DNA from: Geobacteraceae bacterium
GTDB taxonomy: Bacteria > Desulfobacterota > Desulfuromonadia > Geobacterales > Geobacteraceae
DNA: 5,225 bases
Assembly (NCBI GenBank): GCA_012797715.1
Contig: JAAZOO010000302.1
Coordinates: 1-5,225, forward strand
Direction: 5' to 3'
A model generated the notes under the pieces. That model had not been told where the DNA came from, ran no database searches, and was given only the letters and a program-made list of their open reading frames with translations. The position numbers and the translations under genes are program-made. The first letter of the stretch is position 1, and every line of letters starts with the position of its first letter. Of this stretch, positions 1 to 4,024 are shown in pieces.

Positions 1-147
1 AGTCCTTCCCTCTCTCCTTGGGGTTTTTTTTATCGTCCATCGAACCCTCTATTCCTCAAGACCCCCTTGATGGGGGAGGGCGAGGGTGGGGTGAATCGGC
101 CATGATTCCCGCTGCCTGAAGCCCCATCCGTTCCGGTATGGAGTGTC
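1..147. other. Non-coding left edge with a T-run and a small GC hairpin
   Basis: I see no credible gene here. A run of eight T (24-31) follows GGGG (20-23) and could be the tail of a plus-strand terminator whose stem is mostly outside the window. A small hairpin has CCCCC (62-66) and GGGGG (72-76) around a 5-nt loop, followed by a G-rich stretch. It resembles the C/G-rich spacer hairpins dispersed in many proteobacterial genomes, but that likeness is only an impression. At 133-154 an inverted repeat (ATGGA-gtg-TCCAT inside CCGG arms, with one bulged base) lies on the left border of repeat copy A. Confidence 0.4.
24..31 (+). terminator. Possible end of a truncated rho-independent terminator
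   Basis: Eight consecutive T follow GGGG at 20-23. This is the usual tail of an intrinsic terminator for a gene entering from the left on the plus strand. Only 23 bases lie upstream in the window and no convincing full stem can be drawn from them, so the call rests on the T-run alone. Confidence 0.25.
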
Positions 148-355
148 CATCCGGAAAGTCCGGAGGGACATTACGGAAAAAGAGACGTTCGGTCCGGTGC
201 CCTGCTTCTGTTGTTCTCCGTTCACTTCGCTCCAGCCGGTTGCCTCCCTCCGGGTCCAGGCAGTATGGGCTGTGGCGCTCCATTTCGTAACGGGCAGCAA
301 CGAAATAGGAATGGGTCGCTCTTTACGGATATCTTCAACTGCCGGTTGTGGGATG
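148..355. repeat. Palindromic intergenic repeat, copy A
   Basis: This stretch of about 208 bp is homologous to 2356-2565. Over its right half (261-354 against 2468-2562) I count 76 identical columns of 95, with one gap. The left half aligns more loosely: 191-235 resembles 2390-2444, including the shared CAGCCGGT. The copy is itself an imperfect palindrome, because bases around 205-235 resemble the reverse complement of 261-300. Both copies contain ATTTCG and CGAAAT separated by exactly 13 nt (282-287 and 301-306 here), and both end in AACTGCCGG followed by GGAT. The left boundary is less certain than the right. It lies in a spacer just downstream of the rhodanese-YceI terminator. Paired arms, similar length and intergenic position fit a MITE-like or REP-like element; no transposase is present. 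Confidence 0.7.
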
Positions 356-398
356 CTCAGAAATTTTTCAACCATTTCCATCCAGTGGGGCAATAGGG

Positions 399-423
399 AA
401 ACGGCCCCGCCGGGTGGGGGCCG
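399..423 (-). terminator. Rho-independent-like terminator of the rhodanese-YceI gene
   Basis: Read on the minus strand, CGGCCCC (423-417) pairs perfectly with GGGGCCG (408-402) around an 8-nt loop, followed directly by TTT and then CCCTATT. The hairpin begins 25 nt past the TAA stop of the gene. The U-tract is short, so termination may be only partial, but the position and strong stem suit the role. Confidence 0.6.
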
Positions 424-448
424 CGACACGGATGCCGGTGCGATGGGA

Positions 449-1354
449 TTAGCGTGCGGAAATGAACAGTTCTAGGGAAATCGTGTCGTTTACCAGGTGC
501 ATGCCCAACTTCTCAAAAAGCTTTCCCGATCCATAGGTGATGTTCCACTGGGTCCTGTCGATGCTGAAGCATGCCTGAGCATGTATTCCCGAGCTTTCTC
601 CGGGAACGATGATGGCGGGTACGGCCACCTCCTGCGCGATCCCCTTGATGGTCAGCATCCCTTTCACGAGGTAGTTCGGCATGCCCGGCGTGGCTCCCTT
701 TTCAGGCACGCACTGGGTAATCTGGAAGGAGGCAGTGGGATGGTTTTCCACGTCGAAGAAGTCGTCGGACGTGAGGTGGCGGATCAGAAGGGCGTTCAGC
801 GACTCGTCGGCCAGATCGCAATCCTTGATGCTCCGCATGTCCATTGTTACGGAGCCTCCGGCGACCACTCCGTTTGCGACGATAATTTCACCGCCGGAGA
901 TGTCGATGGTGCCCCAGTGCTTTTTGAATACATTTCGCCCGATCCACTCCAGCCTGCTGGTGCCGCAATCAATGGGGTGTGTTCCGTCGGAAGGCACGGG
1001 TTCCTCGTCCATGTCGGGTCCCAGCACATCCACGGGATACCCGGAGCCCTCCCACTCCTCTATCCCTCCGGCAAGTTCGAAGACCTCCGCAAACCCTGCG
1101 GCTGAAAGCTTTTCCACGGCGCATAGGGATGCCTTCGAACGGTTGCTCGAGTCGTACACGACGATGCTGCGCTTCTTGTCCGTGATTTTTTCCCGTATCG
1201 AATCGAGAAAGGTCATCTCGTAGACGCAGACATTCACCGCGCCCGGAATGTGCCGGGAAGCGTAATATTCGGGGGGAAGGACATCGATAATGGTAAAGTC
1301 CTTTTCCTCGGTAAGCCACTGGTACAGTTCTTTGCAGGATATCTGACTATTCAT
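449..1354 (-). CDS. Rhodanese-like / YceI-family two-domain protein, cytoplasmic, rhodanese half lacking the catalytic Cys
   Basis: The protein has 301 residues. Residues about 5-110 form a rhodanese fold: IIDVLPPEYYASRHIPGA near 22-39, VVYDSSNRS at 65-73, and FELAGGIEEWEGSGYPV at 92-108. Residues about 126-301 form a YceI-like lipocalin domain, with SRLEW near 133, HLTSDDFFDVENHP (193-206), a VKGMLTIKG strand, and the closing FSIDRTQWNITYG...LVNDTISLEL block. In active rhodaneses the loop opens with a sulfur-carrying Cys; here that position is Asp68, so sulfurtransferase activity is unlikely. E. coli YceI is exported, but this protein has no signal peptide and should be cytoplasmic. YceI domains bind long isoprenoid or amphipathic ligands; the ligand here is unknown. 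The ATG at 1354 is preferred because GAGGGG lies 6 nt upstream. A longer reading from 1456 would run through the promoter-like sequence and lacks a comparable site. Confidence 0.9.
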   Translation of the reverse strand: MNSQISCKELYQWLTEEKDFTIIDVLPPEYYASRHIPGAVNVCVYEMTFLDSIREKITDKKRSIVVYDSSNRSKASLCAVEKLSAAGFAEVFELAGGIEEWEGSGYPVDVLGPDMDEEPVPSDGTHPIDCGTSRLEWIGRNVFKKHWGTIDISGGEIIVANGVVAGGSVTMDMRSIKDCDLADESLNALLIRHLTSDDFFDVENHPTASFQITQCVPEKGATPGMPNYLVKGMLTIKGIAQEVAVPAIIVPGESSGIHAQACFSIDRTQWNITYGSGKLFEKLGMHLVNDTISLELFISAR

Positions 1355-1360
1355 GACGTT

Positions 1361-1366
1361 CCCCTC
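1361..1366 (-). promoter_or_regulatory. Ribosome binding site fixing the rhodanese-YceI start
   Basis: GAGGGG on the minus strand lies 6 nt before the ATG at 1354-1352. It decides between this start and the in-frame upstream ATG at 1456, which would add 34 residues unlike any rhodanese N-terminus. Confidence 0.7.
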
Positions 1367-1427
1367 GCATGTGCATACTATCGACTCTACGCACAGGGAT
1401 AGATTCCCCGATGCATAGCACGCATAA

Positions 1428-1456
1428 AGTATAAACGGATTCCTCCCGTCAGGCAA
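1428..1456 (-). promoter_or_regulatory. Sigma70-type promoter for the rhodanese-YceI gene
   Basis: On the minus strand TTGCCT (1456-1451, 4 of 6 matches to the -35 consensus) is separated by 17 nt from TATACT (1433-1428, 5 of 6 matches to the -10 consensus). Predicted transcription would start near 1421, leaving a leader of about 67 nt before the ATG at 1354. This gives the gene its own promoter, in keeping with the 219-bp gap to the upstream flavoprotein gene. Confidence 0.5.
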
Positions 1457-1463
1457 CGACGGG
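1445..1463. promoter_or_regulatory. Inverted repeat over the -35 element, possible operator
   Basis: CCCGTC (1445-1450) and GACGGG (1458-1463) form a perfect 6-bp inverted repeat around AGGCAAC, which carries the predicted -35 hexamer. A repressor bound here would block the promoter. A short hairpin or chance in GC-rich DNA is equally possible, and no regulator gene lies nearby. Confidence 0.3.
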
Positions 1464-1519
1464 GGCGTACTATGTGTGAAATGTAATGTGCATGGGTGTG
1501 AAAAAATGGGGAAGGACCG

Positions 1520-1565
1520 GCGTGCCGGAGGTAGCGGAACGGCGCGGCGCTTTCCTCCGGCGCGC
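1520..1565 (-). terminator. Stem-loop after the flavoprotein gene, weak terminator candidate
   Basis: Arms 1520-1531 and 1554-1565 pair over 12 positions with one mismatch around a 22-nt loop, starting 8 nt past the TAA of the minus-strand flavoprotein gene. The nearest T-run on that strand (1506-1501, six T) lies 13 nt beyond the stem, too far for a textbook intrinsic terminator. The position suits a transcript end or 3'-protecting hairpin. Confidence 0.4.
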
Positions 1566-1573
1566 GGAGGGGG

Positions 1574-2149
1574 TTACGGGTGCAGCTTTTTCAGCAGCCA
1601 TGCCATGTTCTCTCCCAGGGTCCGCATTGTGTTGATCCCTTCTTCGTCATTCTCAACCTCCCCGATCTGCCGGCCGATGCCCACGTTCCAGTAGGAGGAT
1701 CCGGGAAGGATCATCTGACTGATCAGGAAGAAATGGTTGATGGTGTCGAAGGCATGGATAGCGCCTCCGCGGCGTACCGCCACCACTGCCGCGCCCACCT
1801 TGCGCCGGAACATTTCTCCGTTGGCTTTCGACACATAGCCGGCACGGTCGATGAGCGCCTTCATCTCCGCGGTCACATCCGCGAAGTAGGTCGGTGACGC
1901 GAGGATGATGCCGTCCGCCTCCCGCATCGTGGTGATCCATTCATTGATGGGGTCGTCCTTGAGCGCGCACAGACCGTCCTTCCGCTCACGGCAGAGGAGG
2001 CAGGCGGTGCAGCCGCGGAGCCGTTTCCCTGCCAGCTGAATCAGTTCGGTTTCGATTCCCGACTTTTCCAGCTCCTCAAAGACATACTTCACAAGTATCG
2101 CCGTGTTTCCGTTCCTGCGGGCGCTGCCGTTGAATGCCACGACTTTCAT
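1574..2149 (-). CDS. Flavodoxin-fold NAD(P)H-dependent FMN oxidoreductase, iron-sulfur flavoprotein type
   Basis: The protein has 191 residues, the usual length for the NADPH-dependent FMN reductase / iron-sulfur flavoprotein group. The N-terminus KVVAFNGSARRNGNT (residues 2-16) is the first strand plus the FMN phosphate-binding loop. Cys47, Cys50, Cys53 and Cys61 form CX2CX2CX7C, the compact motif that holds a 4Fe-4S cluster in iron-sulfur flavoproteins such as Methanosarcina Isf. ADGIILASPTYFADVTAEMKAL (78-99) is the second flavin-contact segment, and the region around VVAVRRGGA (122-130) the third. Such proteins move electrons between ferredoxin or NAD(P)H and small acceptors in anaerobes; the substrate here is unknown. 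Some relatives keep the cysteines without a proven cluster. No signal peptide or membrane segment is seen. The ATG at 2149 is chosen because GGAGGG lies 4 nt upstream; an in-frame start at 2218 would overlap the predicted promoter. Confidence 0.88.
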   Translation of the reverse strand: MKVVAFNGSARRNGNTAILVKYVFEELEKSGIETELIQLAGKRLRGCTACLLCRERKDGLCALKDDPINEWITTMREADGIILASPTYFADVTAEMKALIDRAGYVSKANGEMFRRKVGAAVVAVRRGGAIHAFDTINHFFLISQMILPGSSYWNVGIGRQIGEVENDEEGINTMRTLGENMAWLLKKLHP

Positions 2150-2190
2150 GGTGCCCTCCGTGTTCCTGTTGATGGTATATCTTCCGTACC

Positions 2191-2218
2191 GATATATCAC
2201 ATCGCGGACGGGTTTCAA
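2191..2218 (-). promoter_or_regulatory. Sigma70-type promoter for the flavoprotein gene
   Basis: On the minus strand TTGAAA (2218-2213, 5 of 6) is followed after 16 nt by TATATC (2196-2191, 4 of 6), with TG one base before the -10 (extended -10 form). Transcription would start near 2184, giving a leader of about 35 nt to the ATG at 2149. The -10 overlaps the palindrome GATATATC (2191-2198), and a related GGTATATC lies at 2174-2181, so a two-site operator is conceivable. Confidence 0.45.
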
Positions 2219-2355
2219 ACGAAGGAAGGGAGGCGCGGCGGGCTCCGCCTTCGCAGTCTGCGCAATCCATCTGCCTTTCGTCGCGCCCTTTCCCGGGGTG
2301 GCGCACGTCGCGCCTTTTTCCCAAAAGGGTCGCCATGGGGCGTTCCTCCCTTCCG

Positions 2356-2565
2356 ATAATCCTAGATTCGGCAGTTGGAGGCATCCTTCGTTCTCTCCGA
2401 TTGCCGTCTTTGTGCTGCTCTAAGCTCATTTCACTACAGCCGGTACACTCACCCTTTTTGGTTCGGACAGTATCGGCTGTGACCGCTCAATTTCGCTAAG
2501 AGCAGCAACGAAATACGACAGAGTCGCTCTCTGTGGATACCTCCAACTGCCGGTTTTAGGATAAT
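2356..2565. repeat. Palindromic intergenic repeat, copy B, with 31-bp terminal inverted repeats
   Basis: The termini 2356-2386 and 2535-2565 are inverted repeats matching at 26 of 31 positions, including the unbroken core CGGCAGTTGGAGG (2369-2381, reverse complement 2540-2552). The symmetry continues inward: TGCTGCTCTAAGC (2412-2424) mirrors TGCTGCTCTTAGC, and ACAGCCGGTAC (2436-2446) mirrors GTATCGGCTGT (2470-2480). The arms are thus about 91 and 96 bp around a 23-nt centre. The right half is 80% identical to repeat copy A near the left edge of the window. No open frame inside looks like a transposase. Length, terminal inverted repeats, a second diverged copy and intergenic placement suggest a MITE-like non-autonomous element; a structured RNA or large REP-type palindrome is the alternative. 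No clear target-site duplication is visible. Confidence 0.75.
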
Positions 2566-2631
2566 TGTATCCAAGAAGCGTGATGGGAAAAGGCGGAGGG
2601 TGCGTTCCGGGAGGATACGCGCGAATACCGC

Positions 2632-2659
2632 TTGAATATGTTGGTAAAAATGGTATCCA
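2632..2659 (+). promoter_or_regulatory. Weak promoter candidate for the inhibitor gene
   Basis: TTGAAT (2632-2637) is followed after 16 nt by TATCCA (2654-2659), with TG just before the -10. The -10 match is poor (3 of 6). It is the best spaced pair seen upstream of the gene, about 65 nt before the start codon, but a promoter inside the adjacent repeat or an alternative sigma factor cannot be excluded. Confidence 0.22.
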
Positions 2660-2714
2660 TTTGTTCGGCACTGAGCGATCTCGGAGTGGAGGAAAGAGGA
2701 ACTGCCATGGGGAC

Positions 2715-2720
2715 AGGAGG
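2715..2720 (+). promoter_or_regulatory. Ribosome binding site fixing the inhibitor start
   Basis: AGGAGG lies 4 nt before the ATG at 2725. A competing in-frame ATG at 2707 has a weaker AGAGGA 6 nt upstream (2695-2700). The 2725 start puts Met-Arg directly before the hydrophobic stretch, as expected for a signal peptide. Confidence 0.65.
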
Positions 2721-2724
2721 AGTC

Positions 2725-3714
2725 ATGAGGACAGTGTTGTTTTCCCTTGTCGTGTCAGGAGTGCTGACGATTCATGCCGCTGGTGGCGAGTCAGCGGAAA
2801 AGCCGGTTGTGCCTGCGGTCCGCATCGGTCCGTCCGCTGTTTGGAAGGCGGGTCCAGAGTTTCTCGACCGGGTGCATGGAAAGTGCGGCTCCCTGTCCAT
2901 TCCCAATCTGGGAGAGTGCTTCAGGGGCGTGATGGAGGAGTCAGGCGCCTCTCCCGCGGCGATCGCCTTCGCCCGGAGGATGGATAACGATGCCTGGATG
3001 CGCGCCTTTCGCGACGCGGGGAAGGTGGGCGTCGCGTATGTGACGTATCCTTTCAGGGCGAACGAGAACAACGGCGTGCTGCTGGTGAACGGCGACCCGG
3101 ACCTCATTGACGTGGATGATTTTGTCCTCCCCATGAAGGCGGAAATGGAAAAGGATGCCGTGTACGCCGGATTGGCCAGGCGCTTTCCCGAGATCGGCTT
3201 CTGGCCGGGGGACCGCTATTCAACGGACTTTCCCGTGGTGGAAGAATTGAAGGGCGGCGGGAAAAGGCTGCATGTGGGGTATGCCCTGCGCAACGGCTGC
3301 CATGCCTGCCAGGAGATCGGCTCCGCTGTCTTTGCCTTCGATTTCGGCGCAGATGCAAAGCTGAAAGGCACAAAACTGATGAAGGTCACGGACACCACCG
3401 GAAAAAGGTTCAGTGACCCTGCCGTGCCCGTGACCGTGGGGGCCGGCAAGGAGTTTTCCCTGGTTCTCGATGGGAACCGGACAACCGGATACGCTTGGGC
3501 AGTCGACAGCATCGTTGATGGAAAAGTCGTGAAGCAGGTGGGGACCGACTACCGGCAACCGTCGACGAAGGGGGTCGGCGCGGGCGGTGCGGATATCCTG
3601 AAGTTCCGTGCCGTGGGTAAAGGGAAAACGGTGATAGGGGTCCGGTATGCACGGCCGTGGGAAAAGGGTGTGGAACCGCTGCGGAGAGCCGCCTTCGTGG
3701 TCATCGTGCGATAG
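2725..3714 (+). CDS. Exported two-domain protein: unrecognised N-terminal domain plus chagasin-type (I42) cysteine protease inhibitor domain
   Basis: The protein has 329 residues. Residues 1 to about 20 form a signal peptide (MR, then hydrophobic TVLFSLVVSGVLTI, then HAAGG), so it acts in the envelope or outside. Residues about 235-329 carry the three inhibitory loops of the chagasin / I42 family in the right order and spacing: NRTTGY at 251-256 (usual form NPTTGY/F), GAGG at 285-288 (GxGG) and RPW at 310-312. These loops wedge into the active-site cleft of papain-like cysteine proteases. Stand-alone bacterial members are only about 100-130 residues, so some 200 residues here are extra. That part contains Cys54 and Cys65, the segment YPFRANENNGVLLVNGDP (108-125) and GYALRNGCHACQEIGSA (185-201) with a CHAC pair at 192-195. 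I do not recognise the domain. The Pro-to-Arg change in the first loop may alter affinity. No cysteine protease gene lies in the window. Confidence 0.87.
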   Translation: MRTVLFSLVVSGVLTIHAAGGESAEKPVVPAVRIGPSAVWKAGPEFLDRVHGKCGSLSIPNLGECFRGVMEESGASPAAIAFARRMDNDAWMRAFRDAGKVGVAYVTYPFRANENNGVLLVNGDPDLIDVDDFVLPMKAEMEKDAVYAGLARRFPEIGFWPGDRYSTDFPVVEELKGGGKRLHVGYALRNGCHACQEIGSAVFAFDFGADAKLKGTKLMKVTDTTGKRFSDPAVPVTVGAGKEFSLVLDGNRTTGYAWAVDSIVDGKVVKQVGTDYRQPSTKGVGAGGADILKFRAVGKGKTVIGVRYARPWEKGVEPLRRAAFVVIVR

Positions 3715-3726
3715 GGAATCATGCAC

Positions 3727-3762
3727 GGACGGGCGACATCCCCCTGGGGATTTCACCCGTCC
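3727..3762 (+). terminator. Two-stage hairpin after the inhibitor gene
   Basis: GGACGGG (3727-3733) pairs perfectly with CCCGTCC (3756-3762), and inside a symmetrical 4/4 internal loop ATCCCC (3738-3743) pairs with GGGGAT (3746-3751). It begins 12 nt after the TAG stop. No U-tract follows, so it may terminate weakly, protect the mRNA 3' end, or act together with Rho. The stem works on either strand. Confidence 0.5.
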
Positions 3763-3971
3763 TCCATTCCACGAAAGAAAGGAGATCGCGGATAGGCCTT
3801 CAAGGAGGCGGGCACCGGAAAAGCAGCTTTAACGTCCCATCCTGCTGCTGGTAACGGCACGGGCGCTGTACCCCTCCGATTCCTGCGGTTACGACGGCCG
3901 GCCTGACACTCCTTCCCCGTAGTATTCCTCTCCATATGCTACTCCTATTCGCGTCACCGGGGGGCGGCCGA

Positions 3972-3987
3972 CATCCCGCATGGGATG
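3972..3987 (-). terminator. Compact hairpin after the radical SAM gene
   Basis: CATCCC (3972-3977) and GGGATG (3982-3987) pair perfectly around a 4-nt loop, 37 nt past the minus-strand TAG stop. Alternatively GGCCGACA (3966-3973) can pair with TGTCGGCC (4009-4016) in a longer structure. There is no T-run on the minus strand beyond it, so the terminator role is tentative. Confidence 0.35.
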
Positions 3988-4024
3988 GTGGTTCCGGCCT
4001 CCGTGTTGTGTCGGCCTGGTGCGG

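Larger units (their letters stand above)
2150..2724. other. 575-bp spacer between divergent genes
   Basis: This gap separates the minus-strand flavoprotein gene from the plus-strand inhibitor gene. It holds the flavoprotein promoter (2191-2218), about 135 bp of GC-rich sequence without recognisable content (2219-2355; only a weak CCTTTT/AAAAGG hairpin at 2313-2328), repeat copy B (2356-2565), and the leader of the inhibitor gene (2566-2724). Open frames crossing the repeat on both strands lack ribosome binding sites and family resemblance, and are judged not to be genes. Confidence 0.6.
3715..4024. other. 310-bp spacer between convergent genes
   Basis: The spacer holds a strong two-stage hairpin after the inhibitor gene (3727-3762) and a compact hairpin after the radical SAM gene (3972-3987). 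The middle part (3763-3971) shows no gene-like frame with a ribosome binding site, no tRNA fold and no known riboswitch signature. A minor inverted repeat (GCAGCT...TGCTGC, about 3821-3847) is all I see there. Confidence 0.6.

Noticed and set aside
497..1105. 202-codon open frame on the plus strand
   Set aside because: It is antisense to the rhodanese-YceI gene, whose minus-strand product has recognisable domains. It shows no family pattern and reflects the GC-rich third positions of the real gene.
2103..2423. 106-codon plus-strand frame across the flavoprotein 5' end and the repeat
   Set aside because: Its first part is antisense to the flavoprotein gene and its last part is the left arm of the palindromic repeat. 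Its weak similarity to the opposite frame at 2426-2671 comes from the inverted repeats, not from a shared protein.
2426..2671. 81-codon minus-strand frame across the repeat
   Set aside because: It consists mainly of the right arm of the palindromic repeat read through, with no ribosome binding site or family match.
3298..3312. c-type cytochrome heme site
   Set aside because: The motif is Cys-His-Ala-Cys-Gln; CXXCH requires His directly after the second Cys.
3763..3971. Cobalamin riboswitch linked to the B12-type radical SAM enzyme
   Set aside because: No B12-box-like sequence is seen, and the stretch lies at the 3' side of that gene where a riboswitch would not control it.
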